Source: Hyphomicrobiales bacterium
GTDB lineage: Bacteria > Pseudomonadota > Alphaproteobacteria > Rhizobiales > Rhizobiaceae
Length of the DNA stretch: 64,000 bases
Direction: 5' to 3'
Assembly: GCA_900470805.1 (NCBI GenBank)
Contig: UCCA01000001.1
Span: 155,332-219,331 of the forward strand
Shown here: in pieces, positions 32,946-41,822 of the stretch
Layout of the letters: each line of letters begins with the position of its first letter
How positions within the stretch are numbered: the first letter of the stretch is position 1
Position numbers and translations under genes: made by a program
Notes under the pieces: model-generated
What the model was told of the DNA's origin: nothing
Databases searched by the model: none
Seen by the model: the letters and a program-made list of their open reading frames with translations, nothing else

Positions 32946-33965
32946 GTGACACCCATTCTCATAGACAGTGCCGCGCCCCGGTCGCGGACGCAAAAGCAAC
33001 CGATTATCAGGCAGATCATGGCGATGCCGGCGGGCGCGATCTTCCTCGTCTTCATGACGCTGCAGATCGTGTGCATCGTCGGCGCCTTGCTCTATCCGGA
33101 TCAGTTCCGCTATCTCTCGCCACAGAACCTGACGATCCTGATGAAAGCCGTGCCGGTGCTCGGTTGCCTGGCGCTTGGCGCCGGCGTGCTGATGATCGCA
33201 GGCGAGTTCGATCTTTCAATCGGCTCCGTCTACACCTTCACCGCAATCCTGATGGCGAGCCTCGTCGGTGCCGGGCTGAGCGCCTTCGTCGCCGCACCGC
33301 TCGGTATCCTCGCCGGCATCATGATCGGCCTCCTCAACGGCCACATCACGCTGCGCTTCGGGCTGCCGTCCTTCATCGTGACCTTGGGCGGCCTGTTGTT
33401 CTGGCGAGGGGCCGTGCTGCTCTACAACGGCGCCGTCCAGGTGCGCTTCGACCCGGAGCCGATCTTCACCAGCCTGTTTTCCGGCACATTGCTTGGTATC
33501 AACGCCGCTTTCATCTGGATCGTCCTGTTCGTCGTCGGCTTTCACTATCTCGTTCACCGACACCGCTTCGGCAACCATGTGTTCGCAACAGGCGGCAATC
33601 GTGGTGCCGCGGAAGCTATCGGCATCAACACCAACCGGGTCAAGCTCGTGGCCTTCGCGATTGCCGGCGGCATGGCGGCAGTGGCCGGCATCATTGCCAC
33701 ATCGCGCGTAGGTAGCGTGCAGCCGGGGCAGGGCGCTGGACTGGAGCTCCAGGCGATCGCGGCCTGCGTGATCGGTGGATTGTCGCTGCGCGGTGGGCGC
33801 GGGTCGATCGTTGGTGTCTTTCTCGGCGTGTTGCTTATTCATACGATCACCGACGTGCTGCTTCTGCTGCGCGCACCCGGCTTCTATCTCGACATGTTCA
33901 TCGCGACGCTGATCGTGCTGGCCGCCATCTTCAACCATCTTATCGAGCGGCGAGGTCTTGCGTGA
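32946..33965 (+). CDS. Sugar ABC transporter permease, RbsC/FrcC-like
   Basis: About 339 residues with roughly ten hydrophobic segments, the CUT2 permease pattern: VPVLGCLALGAGVLMIAGEF, then DLSIGSVYTF, GLLNGHITLRFGLPSFIVTL and ATGGNRGAAEAIGINTNRVK, which includes the conserved AxGxNxxAAxxxGI loop. GGLSLRGGRGSIVGVFLGVL lies near the end. The GTG at 32946 is the likely start; an ATG at 33018 is possible. Its stop overlaps the ATPase start. It forms the membrane channel of the uronate-linked importer. Confidence 0.9.
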   Translation: MTPILIDSAAPRSRTQKQPIIRQIMAMPAGAIFLVFMTLQIVCIVGALLYPDQFRYLSPQNLTILMKAVPVLGCLALGAGVLMIAGEFDLSIGSVYTFTAILMASLVGAGLSAFVAAPLGILAGIMIGLLNGHITLRFGLPSFIVTLGGLLFWRGAVLLYNGAVQVRFDPEPIFTSLFSGTLLGINAAFIWIVLFVVGFHYLVHRHRFGNHVFATGGNRGAAEAIGINTNRVKLVAFAIAGGMAAVAGIIATSRVGSVQPGQGAGLELQAIAACVIGGLSLRGGRGSIVGVFLGVLLIHTITDVLLLLRAPGFYLDMFIATLIVLAAIFNHLIERRGLA

Positions 33966-34702
33966 TGTCGGCCCCCAACCTTCTTGAACTGCACAACATC
34001 TCCAAAAGCTTCGGCGCACTGACTGCGCTGCGCAATCTGAGCTTCCATATCGGCGAAGGCGAGGTGGTCGGTCTGCTCGGCGACAATGGCGCCGGTAAGT
34101 CGACGACGGTCAACCTGATCTCTGGCATTCACAAGCCCACGGAAGGTTATCTCAGCGTCGATGGCAAGAAGACCGCTTTCAGTTGCCGGTCGGACTCGGC
34201 CGATGCCGGGATTGAAACGATCTATCAGCACACCGCGCTTGTGGATTCCCTGTCGATTACCCGCAACATCTTCATGGGTCGCGAACTCACGGATCGCTTC
34301 GGTTTCCTCAAGCAACGCGAGATGCGCGAGATCGCCATGGACGTGCTGGAGAATGCGGTCCACATCGCCGGGATCGATAGCCCCGACACGCTGGTTGGCA
34401 ATCTCTCGGGCGGCCAGAAACAGGCGGTCGCCATTGCGCGTGCGGTCTATTTCAAGAAGCGCGTGCTGCTCCTCGACGAGCCGACCTCGGCGCTCTCGGT
34501 TCGCGAGACAGAAGCGCTTTTGAACCAGGTGCTGAAGCTCAAGGCCGAGAACGTCTCCAGCGTGCTTGTCACGCACAACATCTATCACGCCTATCAGGTT
34601 TGCGACCGTTTCGTGATCATGAGCCATGGCACCAAGGTGTTCGATGTCGACAAGGCGGACACCTCGATCAATCAGCTGACAGAATATGTCGTACTCACCT
34701 GA
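33965..34702 (+). CDS. Sugar ABC transporter ATP-binding protein, FrcA-like (single cassette)
   Basis: A 245-residue ATPase: Walker A GDNGAGKST, Q-loop YQHTALVDSLS, signature LSGGQKQAVAIARAVYF, Walker B VLLLDEPTSALS, H-loop VTHNIYHAY. Most CUT2 importers have a 500-residue double cassette, but this is a single one, as in rhizobial FrcA. Its ATG shares a base with the permease stop (TGATG). It works with the permease and binding protein immediately upstream. Confidence 0.92.
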   Translation: MSAPNLLELHNISKSFGALTALRNLSFHIGEGEVVGLLGDNGAGKSTTVNLISGIHKPTEGYLSVDGKKTAFSCRSDSADAGIETIYQHTALVDSLSITRNIFMGRELTDRFGFLKQREMREIAMDVLENAVHIAGIDSPDTLVGNLSGGQKQAVAIARAVYFKKRVLLLDEPTSALSVRETEALLNQVLKLKAENVSSVLVTHNIYHAYQVCDRFVIMSHGTKVFDVDKADTSINQLTEYVVLT

Positions 34703-34732
34703 TCCCATTTCCAAGCTAGAAGAGGCATTGCC

Positions 34733-35575
34733 GTGACCATTTCAGTTTCAGTACGCCAGGTCGTCGGACCCGAAGACGCAGCAAGCCGTGATACGCAGGG
34801 CCTCCGCGATGGCTTCGTGATCGAGGACCTGTTCCGTCCAGGAGAGGCCAATCTCACTTACAGTCATCTCGATCGGATGATCGTCGGTGGCGTTATGCCG
34901 GGTGCCGTGCCTCTGGAAATTGCCGCCATCGCGCAGACCGGCACGGAGCGTTTTCTCGACCGGCGCGAGGCCGCTATTGTCAATATCGGTGGCGCCGGTA
35001 CGGTCGGCATCGCTGGAGAACGGTACGAACTCGGTTTCCAGGAGGCGCTCTACATCGGGATGGGCGAGGGCGCTTTGACCTTCGCCAGCCTTGATGCGGC
35101 CGAACCGGCGCTTTTCTATCTGTTGAGCGCGCCCGCGCATCGTGCTTGCCCGACGGTTCACATTACGCGGGAGATGGCCAGGAAAGTGGTTGTGGGATCG
35201 GCGGAGGAATCCAACGCCCGCACCATCAACCAATACGTCCATCCCGATGTCTGCGACAGCTGCCAGCTGCTTGTCGGGCTGACGATGTTCGAGCCGGGTT
35301 CGGTCTGGAACACCATGCCGGCGCATGTGCATGATCGGCGCATGGAGGTCTATCTCTACTTCGGCATGCAGGAAACGACGCGCATCTTCCATTTCATGGG
35401 TGAACCCAGCGAGACACGGCATGTTGTGTTGAAGAACCACGACGCGGTGCTGTCGCCCGGCTGGTCCATCCATTCCGGCGCCGGCACAGGACGGTATGCA
35501 TTCATCTGGGCGATGGCCGGCGATAATATGAGCTTCACCGATATGGACAAGGTGCCGATGGAACAGCTGCGATGA
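34733..35575 (+). CDS. kduI: 5-dehydro-4-deoxy-D-glucuronate isomerase (KduI)
   Basis: A 280-residue KduI: ISVSVRQVVGPEDAASRDTQ at the start, DRREAAIVNIGGAGTVGIAG, and the zinc-site block NTMPAHVHDRRMEVYLYFGM with two histidines and a glutamate, followed by SPGWSIHSGAGTGRYAFIWA carrying the fourth ligand. The enzyme converts 5-keto-4-deoxyuronate (DKI) to 3-deoxy-D-glycero-2,5-hexodiulosonate in degradation of pectin and other uronides. It overlaps kduD by 4 bp. Length and motifs match the family throughout, so the assignment is firm. Confidence 0.95.
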   Translation: MTISVSVRQVVGPEDAASRDTQGLRDGFVIEDLFRPGEANLTYSHLDRMIVGGVMPGAVPLEIAAIAQTGTERFLDRREAAIVNIGGAGTVGIAGERYELGFQEALYIGMGEGALTFASLDAAEPALFYLLSAPAHRACPTVHITREMARKVVVGSAEESNARTINQYVHPDVCDSCQLLVGLTMFEPGSVWNTMPAHVHDRRMEVYLYFGMQETTRIFHFMGEPSETRHVVLKNHDAVLSPGWSIHSGAGTGRYAFIWAMAGDNMSFTDMDKVPMEQLR

Positions 35576-36327
35576 GTCTTTTCGATCTCACCGGCCGCTG
35601 GGCCATCGTAACCGGCGCCAATACCGGCATCGGCCAGGCCATCGCGGTCGGTCTGGCGGAAGCAGGCGCCGATGTTGTCGGCGTCGGCCGCTCGGCCATG
35701 GACCACACCGCGGACGCGGTGGCAGCGGCGGGGCGCCGGTTCGTATCGCTCAAGGCGGACCTGTCCGATATGATGGAGGCAAAGGCGGTCGTCGAGCGCG
35801 CCATTGCCGCCGGCGCCTCGCCCGATATCCTCGTCAACAATGCCGGTATCATCCGCCGCGCCGATGCACTCGAGTTTACGGAAGAGGATTGGGACGCCGT
35901 GCTGGACACCAACCTGAAGTCCGTTTTCTTCCTGTGCCAAGCATTCGCGAAGGCCGCACTCGCCCGTCGGATACCTGCAAAAATCATAAACGTCGCTTCG
36001 TTGTTGTCGTTCCAGGGCGGGATTCGCGTCCCGTCATACACGGCGTCAAAGAGTGGCCTAGCCGGTATCACCAAACTGATGGCCAATGAATGGGCATCGA
36101 AGGGCATCAATGTGAACGCGATCGCACCCGGCTATGTCGAGACCAACAACACGCAAGCTCTGCGTGCCGATGCGGAGCGAAGTGCCGATATCCTGAAGCG
36201 CATTCCTGCGGCCCGCTGGGCCAAGGCTGAGGATATGGTGGGAGCGGCGGTCTACCTTGCTTCGCATGCTTCGGATTACGTTCATGGGACGGTGCTGCCG
36301 GTCGACGGTGGCTGGCTTGCCCGATAG
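35572..36327 (+). CDS. kduD: 2-dehydro-3-deoxy-D-gluconate 5-dehydrogenase (KduD)
   Basis: A 251-residue SDR with LTGRWAIVTGANTGIGQAIA (cofactor site), NNAGIIRR, the catalytic serine in NVASLLSFQGG, YTASK, and APGYVETNNTQALRADAERS, which is the KduD-specific region. KduD reduces the KduI product to 2-keto-3-deoxygluconate. Its start overlaps the kduI stop (ATGA) and the cupin gene begins within 10 bp of its end, so the three are made together. The kinase and aldolase for KDG are not in the window. Confidence 0.93.
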   Translation: MSLFDLTGRWAIVTGANTGIGQAIAVGLAEAGADVVGVGRSAMDHTADAVAAAGRRFVSLKADLSDMMEAKAVVERAIAAGASPDILVNNAGIIRRADALEFTEEDWDAVLDTNLKSVFFLCQAFAKAALARRIPAKIINVASLLSFQGGIRVPSYTASKSGLAGITKLMANEWASKGINVNAIAPGYVETNNTQALRADAERSADILKRIPAARWAKAEDMVGAAVYLASHASDYVHGTVLPVDGGWLAR

Positions 36328-36336
36328 GAGATTATG

Positions 36337-36666
36337 ATGGCTGATCACTACACGCTTCCAGAGGACACTGTGTGGACGGAGGTCGCGCCCGGCAACAGGC
36401 GCGCCGTGCTGTCGCATCGCCCGGAAATGATGCTCGTCGCCTTCAGTTTCGAACCCAGCGCCATCGGCGCGCTTCATTCGCATCCGCATACACAGGTCAG
36501 TTACGTGGCCGAGGGAGCTTTTGACGTTACCGTCGATGGTGTCACCAAACGGCTCGATGCGGGTTCCAGCTTCATCGTCGCGCCCAACCTCGTCCATGGC
36601 GTCGTCGCGCTCGAAAAGGGATTGCTAATCGACACCTTCACGCCAAGGCGCGAGGACTTTCTTTGA
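36337..36666 (+). CDS. kdgF: KdgF-like cupin, probable unsaturated-uronate linearising enzyme
   Basis: A 109-residue single-domain cupin: GALHSHPHTQVSYVAEGAFD holds the H-x-H and Q metal-site motif, and FIVAPNLVHGVVALEKGLLI the second histidine. It ends DTFTPRREDFL, like KdgF. KdgF catalyses ring opening of 4,5-unsaturated uronates to 5-keto-4-deoxyuronate, the KduI substrate. Position directly after kduI-kduD supports this. The second of two adjacent ATGs (36337) has the better spacing to GGAG. Another cupin function is possible but less likely here. Confidence 0.82.
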   Translation: MADHYTLPEDTVWTEVAPGNRRAVLSHRPEMMLVAFSFEPSAIGALHSHPHTQVSYVAEGAFDVTVDGVTKRLDAGSSFIVAPNLVHGVVALEKGLLIDTFTPRREDFL

Positions 36667-36844
36667 GAAGATAGCTGCTTAGTCGGCAGATACCCGGGCC
36701 GCCGAATTGAACCCCATAGATTGAATCACGCGGAATGAACGCGGTGCCACGCTGTGACCGCATGCGATGGCTTCAATACTGAAAGCTTCGCAGTTCTCTG
36801 CATCCCAGGCGCTGAAAAAAGCGTGGCCGAAGGTTCGACTCGAT

Positions 36845-37156
36845 TCACAAGCAACACGTCAGCCAGAGATAGCTTGAAAAACAGGCTGTCGAAATCAAGA
36901 CCACCACAACCGCCGTCAGGTCTCGAATGCCCGTAGCAACCGCGATGCTCACAATCGCGATAAGACTGCCGAGCCACAGTCCGTGATCGGCAAATGCCAA
37001 TCCAAATCCGGACAGGCTGATCGCGGTGGCAATCATTGTCAGTGGCGATCTGGAAAAGGATGCACTCATCTCACTATCGAAGATAAGCAATGTTCGGCGC
37101 CAACTGGAAGCGATCGCCAACGTAAGAACAATCGGCGCAACCACGTCAATATGCAT
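36845..37156 (-). CDS. Small hypothetical membrane protein
   Basis: A 103-residue frame with three clear hydrophobic spans: VVAPIVLTLAIASSW, TMIATAISLSGFGLAFADHG to SLIAIVSIAVATGI, and LTAVVVVLISTACF. GGAAGG lies 7 bp before the ATG. The start overlaps the end of the siroheme synthase gene by 11 bp on the same strand, so it may be the last gene of the nitrate operon. No family is recognised. Membrane character, a ribosome site and coupling support it as real, but homologues were not checked. Confidence 0.5.
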   Translation of the reverse strand: MHIDVVAPIVLTLAIASSWRRTLLIFDSEMSASFSRSPLTMIATAISLSGFGLAFADHGLWLGSLIAIVSIAVATGIRDLTAVVVVLISTACFSSYLWLTCCL

Positions 37157-38648
37157 TGGCGAGCCTTCCGGAAACGTCGCTGTTGCCCGCCGTTTTGATC
37201 GCGCTTTGCCGCTGTCCGAAAAATACCCTCCCCACCGCGATCATAACCGGACTGTCATATCCAATCATTGCAATGCCATCGGACATGTCTGCAAGCGTGC
37301 CATGCCAGCACGCCTGAGTTGGGCGACTGATGTCCCTTGTGATGAGAACAGGCGTCGATGGCAGCAAACCCTTCATGATCAGCCTGTCGGCGATAAGCGT
37401 CGCGGTTCTGCCGCCCATGTAGAACACTGTCGTGGTGTGTGGATCGGCAACCGCTGCCCAGTTCACATCCTCAGGCAACCCGCCATGGCGAGAGTGACCG
37501 GTGATAAAGCGAACGGATTGCGCGTGGTCACGGTGGGTCAGCGAAATGCCGAGGCAGGAGGCCATGGCGGAGGCGGCTGTGATGCCGGGGATGACATCTA
37601 CCTCGATATTCTCGCTTTCCAGATGAGCGATCTCCTCGCCTGCGCGCCCGAAGATCATCGGGTCCCCGGATTTGAGGCGGACGACGCGCCTGCCTGCCTT
37701 GGCAAACTGCACCATCATCTTGTTGATGTCCTCCTGCCGGCAGCTGGTGCGGCCGCCGCGCTTGCCAACAAGCATGCGCTTGGCCTCTCGGCGGGCAAGT
37801 TCCAGCACTTCCGATGAGACAAGGTCGTCGAACAGGATGACATCGGCGGACTGCAGGGCTCGAACCGCCTTAAGCGTCAGGAGTTCGGCATCGCCGGGGC
37901 CAGCGCCGACCAAGGTGACGCGGCCATGGCCGGAAACAGTGGCGGGCGCTTCGAGAAGCCGTGCGGCGTCATCGAGAAGCAGCCCGCCGACGCCCTCCTC
38001 CGGCGTATCGGAACTGGAAAAGGCGCGGTCGACGAAACGCTCCCAGAACGCCCGTCGCAGAGGGCCAGGGGCAAGTCGGCTATTGACAGCCCCGCGCAGC
38101 GACTGGGCGAGGCGTGCCCAGCCTTTCAGCGCTGGCGGCAGCAGCGTCTCGATCCTCCGGCGGATGGCCTGGGCAAGGATCGGTGCTGCGCCATCGGTCG
38201 ATATCGACACGACGACGGGCGAGCGATTGACGATCGAGCCGAACTGGAACTCGCAGAAAACAGGCTTGTCGATGACATTGACCGGCACACCGGCGCTGCG
38301 GGCGGCAGCTGCGAATGCCCGCGCCTCATCGTCCTCTTCGCAGTCGCCAATTGCGATGGTGGCGTCTGTCATGGCGTCGATGCCCCAGAAATGCGGGTGG
38401 TGGACGAAGCCGCCTTGTGGATGGGCAGCGCCGCGGGCGAGCAGATTCTCGAACGTCTCGGAGAGCGTCTGAGCATAGACATGGACTTGCGCGCCGCAGG
38501 CGGCCAGCAACTCGGCCTTCCAGGCCGCGGCATCGGACCCGCCGGCGACGATCGCGCGTTTTCCTTCCAGCGCCCAGAACAAAGGGAGCTTGGCGAGCTG
38601 CTCCATGCGGGGCGGGCCGTCATTCCGCGGCTGCTGCAAGACATCCAT
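37146..38648 (-). CDS. cysG: Siroheme synthase (CysG, bifunctional)
   Basis: A 500-residue siroheme synthase. The N-terminal third is the precorrin-2 dehydrogenase/ferrochelatase module (EGKRAIVAGGSDAAAWKAEL, then PVVVSISTDGAAPILAQAIR). The C-terminal 260 residues are uroporphyrinogen-III methyltransferase: VTLVGAGPGDAELLTLKAVR, DVILFDDLVS, RLKSGDPMIFGRAGEEI and VDVIPGITAASAMAS. Siroheme is the cofactor of the nitrite reductase upstream, which explains its place here. The ATG at 38648 overlaps the nitrate reductase stop by 29 bp. A longer in-frame extension to 39323 is a shadow of that gene. Confidence 0.93.
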   Translation of the reverse strand: MDVLQQPRNDGPPRMEQLAKLPLFWALEGKRAIVAGGSDAAAWKAELLAACGAQVHVYAQTLSETFENLLARGAAHPQGGFVHHPHFWGIDAMTDATIAIGDCEEDDEARAFAAAARSAGVPVNVIDKPVFCEFQFGSIVNRSPVVVSISTDGAAPILAQAIRRRIETLLPPALKGWARLAQSLRGAVNSRLAPGPLRRAFWERFVDRAFSSSDTPEEGVGGLLLDDAARLLEAPATVSGHGRVTLVGAGPGDAELLTLKAVRALQSADVILFDDLVSSEVLELARREAKRMLVGKRGGRTSCRQEDINKMMVQFAKAGRRVVRLKSGDPMIFGRAGEEIAHLESENIEVDVIPGITAASAMASCLGISLTHRDHAQSVRFITGHSRHGGLPEDVNWAAVADPHTTTVFYMGGRTATLIADRLIMKGLLPSTPVLITRDISRPTQACWHGTLADMSDGIAMIGYDSPVMIAVGRVFFGQRQSAIKTAGNSDVSGRLANAY

Positions 38649-41277
38649 CGATGATCCCCCTGATCTCGGCGCGGCACGAGCCGCAGTTGGTTCCGGCGTT
38701 GGTATGTTTGCCCACAGCCTCGACGCTGTCGCAGCCGCCGCGGACGGCGGCGACGATCTGGTTGACCCCGACGCTGAAGCATGAGCAGACGGTTGCGCCG
38801 GGATCGGGCTTGTCGGCACCCGGGCGGCCGGCGACGAGCGCGAAGCGCTTGCGCAGATCGTCATGGCTGGCAGCCAGCTGCGAGATCGCCCAGTTGCGCG
38901 CGACCGCGACCGGCTGGCGCGCCAGAAACAATGCGGCCAACAGGCGCGTGCCGTCGAAGAAGGCCAGCCGCAGATCTCCGGACTGCGCGTCCGCGTAACC
39001 GAGAGGTTCGACGTCTTCGGGGATGGCGAAGGTCGCGCGGGACCAGCCGACCCAATCCTCAGTCGCATGGTCGAAGCCGAGTTCCAGCCGCCATCCGCCA
39101 TCGGCCTTCGCCAGGGCCCAATAGGCGGCATCCAGACTTTCCGGTTTGGTCGCGCAGACCGCGAACCCATACCGCGCCGTCTTGAACGGCTGCACTGCGA
39201 CGGCGACATTCTTCGAGGCCGGCTGGCCGGAGAGTGGATCGGTGACGGGGGCGACGACGGCATCGATGCGCGCCTTGGCGGAAAACTGGTCGTTCCAGTG
39301 CATCGGCACGAAGACGTTTCCACGGGCCTGCCGCTCGGTGATCAGGGCGCGGACGATGGATTTGCCGTGCGGGCTTTCGATCGCGACGAGTGTAGCATTG
39401 CCGACGCCGAGTTCGATGGCGTCGCGCGGATGAAGCTCGGCAAAGGGCTCGGCGATGTGCGAGGAAAGCCGGGCACTCTTACCGGTTCGCGTCATGGTGT
39501 GCCACTGGTCGCGGATGCGGCCGGTGTTGAGCGTGAAGGGATAGTCGCGATTGGTGCGGTCGGACGCAGCGGGTTCGACCGCGATAAAGCGTGCCTTGCC
39601 GTCTTCGTGGTAGAAGCCTCCACGCGCGAAGAAACGGGTCTCCGACGGCGCGCTGCCTGATGGCTGCGGCCATTGGAAGGAAGGCATCGCTGCGTAGTCG
39701 GCTTCGTCGAGCTCGGCATAGGCGCCGATGTCGAAATCGCGACTGCCGTTGTTTTCAAAGCTGGAAAGGCCGGCGTGTTCCGCGAAGATGGCGGCCGGCG
39801 CGCGGAAGGCAAACGCCTCGTCGAAGCCCATGCGCCGTCCCACCTCACTCAGCTGCCACCAATCCGCGCGCGCTTGGCCAGGCGTGGCCAGCAAGGCGCG
39901 CTGGCGGGAGATGCGGCGTTCGGAATTGGTGACCGTACCGTCCTTTTCACCCCAGCCGAGAGAGGGGAGGAGAACGTCGGCGTGCCGCGTTGTGTCGGTG
40001 TTCTTGAGGACATCCGAGACGACGACGAACGGGCAGGCCTTTATCGCCCCCTCGACCGCGTCGGCATCCGGCATCGAGACGACGGGATTGGTCGCCATGA
40101 TCCAAAGCGCCTTGATGCGCCCATCGGCAACGGCCCGGAATATGTCGACAGCCTTGAGGCCAGGCTTCGTCGCGATGGCAGACGACTTCCAGAAGCGCTG
40201 CACGCGGTCGCGGTCATCGGCGCTTTCGATGGCCATGTGGGCGGCCAGCATGTTGGCCAGTCCGCCGACCTCGCGGCCTCCCATGGCATTCGGCTGGCCG
40301 GTCAGCGAGAAGGGACCCATGCCGGGACGGCCGATGCGGCCCGTGGCGAGGTGGCAGTTGATGATGGCGTTGACCTTGTCGGTGCCCGACGAGGACTGGT
40401 TGACGCCCTGACTGTAGCAGGTGACGACCTTCTCCGTACTGGCGAACAGGCGGTAGAACTCGCGCAGCTGCATGGCCGGCAGGCCGGTGCGTTCCAGGAC
40501 CTCGTTGAACGAAGTCGCCGAGGCCGCCGCGAAGGCATCGGCGAAGCCGTTGGTGTATTCCGCCACATAGTTCTGGTCGATGGCGTTGCTTGCGATCAGG
40601 TGCGCGAACAGGCCGACGAACAGGGCGACGTCGCTATCCGGCCGGATCGCCAGATGCAGGTCGGCAATATCCGCCGTCATCGTCCGGCGCGGATCGATGA
40701 CCACGACCTTCATGCCGGGACGGGCAGCCTTGGTCGCCGCCAGCCGCTGGTAGATGACAGGATGACACCAGGCGAGGTTGGAGCCCGTCAGGATCACCAA
40801 GTCGGCGAGCTCGATGTCTTCATATGTGCCGGGCACGGTGTCGGCGCCGAAGGCGCGGCGGTGGCCGGCAACCGAGGATGACATACAGAGGCGTGAGTTG
40901 GTATCGATGTTGCCGGAGCCGATAAAACCCTTCATCAGCTTGTTGGCGACGTAATAGTCTTCGGTCAGCAACTGGCCGGAGACATAGAAGGCGACGGAAT
41001 CGGGGCCGTGTTCGGCAATTGTCCGTGAGAAAGTCGTGGCGACAAGATCGAGCGCTTCGTCCCATTCGGCGGGCTTTCCGGCGATCTCCGGGTACAGCAC
41101 GCGTCCCTCAAGATCCATGGTTTCGGCAAGCGCCGAGCCCTTGGAGCAGAGGCGCCCGAAGTTAGCCGGATGATCGGGATCGCCTTTGACGGAGACCACG
41201 CCATTGTCCGCGACGGTGGCGATCACGCCGCAGCCGACGCCGCAGTAGGGACAGGTGGTCCTGGTTTCAGTGGGCAT
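38620..41277 (-). CDS. nasA: Assimilatory nitrate reductase, catalytic subunit
   Basis: An 885-residue cytoplasmic molybdopterin oxidoreductase. The N-terminus binds a 4Fe-4S cluster (CPYCGVGC at residues 9-16, CSKG near 44). The molybdenum-cofactor domains include TDKVNAIINCHLATGRIGRP, GPFSLTGQPNAMGGREVGGL and LNTGRIRDQWHTMTRTGK. A C-terminal BFD-like 2Fe-2S domain has CSCFSVGVNQIVAAV and CGSC, as in NasA types that take electrons from NADH partners or ferredoxin. It reduces nitrate to nitrite for NirBD. It is separated from nirD by about 200 bp holding a palindromic repeat, but appears to share the operon. Confidence 0.95.
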   Translation of the reverse strand: MPTETRTTCPYCGVGCGVIATVADNGVVSVKGDPDHPANFGRLCSKGSALAETMDLEGRVLYPEIAGKPAEWDEALDLVATTFSRTIAEHGPDSVAFYVSGQLLTEDYYVANKLMKGFIGSGNIDTNSRLCMSSSVAGHRRAFGADTVPGTYEDIELADLVILTGSNLAWCHPVIYQRLAATKAARPGMKVVVIDPRRTMTADIADLHLAIRPDSDVALFVGLFAHLIASNAIDQNYVAEYTNGFADAFAAASATSFNEVLERTGLPAMQLREFYRLFASTEKVVTCYSQGVNQSSSGTDKVNAIINCHLATGRIGRPGMGPFSLTGQPNAMGGREVGGLANMLAAHMAIESADDRDRVQRFWKSSAIATKPGLKAVDIFRAVADGRIKALWIMATNPVVSMPDADAVEGAIKACPFVVVSDVLKNTDTTRHADVLLPSLGWGEKDGTVTNSERRISRQRALLATPGQARADWWQLSEVGRRMGFDEAFAFRAPAAIFAEHAGLSSFENNGSRDFDIGAYAELDEADYAAMPSFQWPQPSGSAPSETRFFARGGFYHEDGKARFIAVEPAASDRTNRDYPFTLNTGRIRDQWHTMTRTGKSARLSSHIAEPFAELHPRDAIELGVGNATLVAIESPHGKSIVRALITERQARGNVFVPMHWNDQFSAKARIDAVVAPVTDPLSGQPASKNVAVAVQPFKTARYGFAVCATKPESLDAAYWALAKADGGWRLELGFDHATEDWVGWSRATFAIPEDVEPLGYADAQSGDLRLAFFDGTRLLAALFLARQPVAVARNWAISQLAASHDDLRKRFALVAGRPGADKPDPGATVCSCFSVGVNQIVAAVRGGCDSVEAVGKHTNAGTNCGSCRAEIRGIIDGCLAAAAE

Positions 41278-41312
41278 GGGAATGCCCGCCTGTCAGCCAT
41301 CGAGTGCCGCCG

Positions 41313-41461
41313 CCCCCCTCTGCCCTGCCGGGCATCTCCCCCACAGGTGGGGAGATCAGCTGGGAGCAGCCGCTCGCTCCTAGAGTCACTGTTTGCTGGG
41401 GCGCGAGCCACGAGTCGATCTCCCCCCTTGAGGGGGAGATGTCCGGCAGGACAGAGGGGGG
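41313..41461. repeat. Rhizobial intergenic palindromic element (RIME-like)
   Basis: Terminal inverted repeats of 30 bp, 41313-41342 and 41432-41461, match at 28 of 30 positions, starting with CCCCCCTCTGCCCTGCCGGG on the left arm. Inner GGGGAGAT/ATCTCCCC motifs give a second nested stem. Size (149 bp), GC-rich arms and intergenic position match the RIME-type elements of Rhizobiaceae. It lies inside the nitrate operon between nirD and nasA and could form a large RNA stem there. Confidence 0.8.
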
Positions 41462-41482
41462 TATGCCTGTGCGCATCATTCC

Positions 41483-41812
41483 CTACTCCGCCGCCATCAT
41501 CAGGCTCTCCAGCGCAATGAAAAGCGCGCCGTCCTCATTGCGGATCGCGATGGTCCGGACCTCGCCTTCGTCCGCGCCCAGCGCCTTGCCGGTTTCCAGC
41601 GATATCACCCAGTTGTGGAGCGGGCAGGTGACGGCTCTCGCGTGGACGATGCCCTGGCTCAAGGGCCCGCCCTTATGCGGGCAGTGGTCCTCGATGGCGA
41701 AGACCTCGTTCTCCGCCGTCCGGAACACGGCGATCTTGCCCTGGGGCGTCTTCACGCAACGCGCGCCGCGCAGCGGAATGTCGGATATGTCTCCGATCGG
41801 ATGCCAGTTCAT
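41483..41812 (-). CDS. nirD: Nitrite reductase small subunit (NirD)
   Basis: A 109-residue Rieske-fold subunit: MNWHPIGDISDIPLRGARCV, ENEVFAIEDHCPHKGGPLSQ and VTCPLHNWVISLETGKALGA. This family keeps the C-x-H...C-x2-H cluster-site pattern (CPH, CPLH). It partners NirB in NADH-dependent reduction of nitrite to ammonium. The ATG at 41812 is 6 bp after GGAG; an upstream ATG at 41818 is too close to it. It begins 10 bp after nirB ends. The RIME-like repeat follows. Confidence 0.93.
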   Translation of the reverse strand: MNWHPIGDISDIPLRGARCVKTPQGKIAVFRTAENEVFAIEDHCPHKGGPLSQGIVHARAVTCPLHNWVISLETGKALGADEGEVRTIAIRNEDGALFIALESLMMAAE

Positions 41813-41822
41813 TTCCATCTCC

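Noticed and set aside
37146..39323. A 725-residue minus-strand frame that could be read as a longer siroheme synthase
   Set aside because: The first 225 residues are Arg/Ser/Pro-rich and lie out of frame over the nitrate reductase gene. CysG similarity starts at the ATG at 38648.
41313..41461. Reading the GC-rich inverted repeat as a CRISPR or an insertion sequence
   Set aside because: Only one pair of arms is present, without regularly spaced repeats or a transposase. It fits a rhizobial intergenic palindrome.
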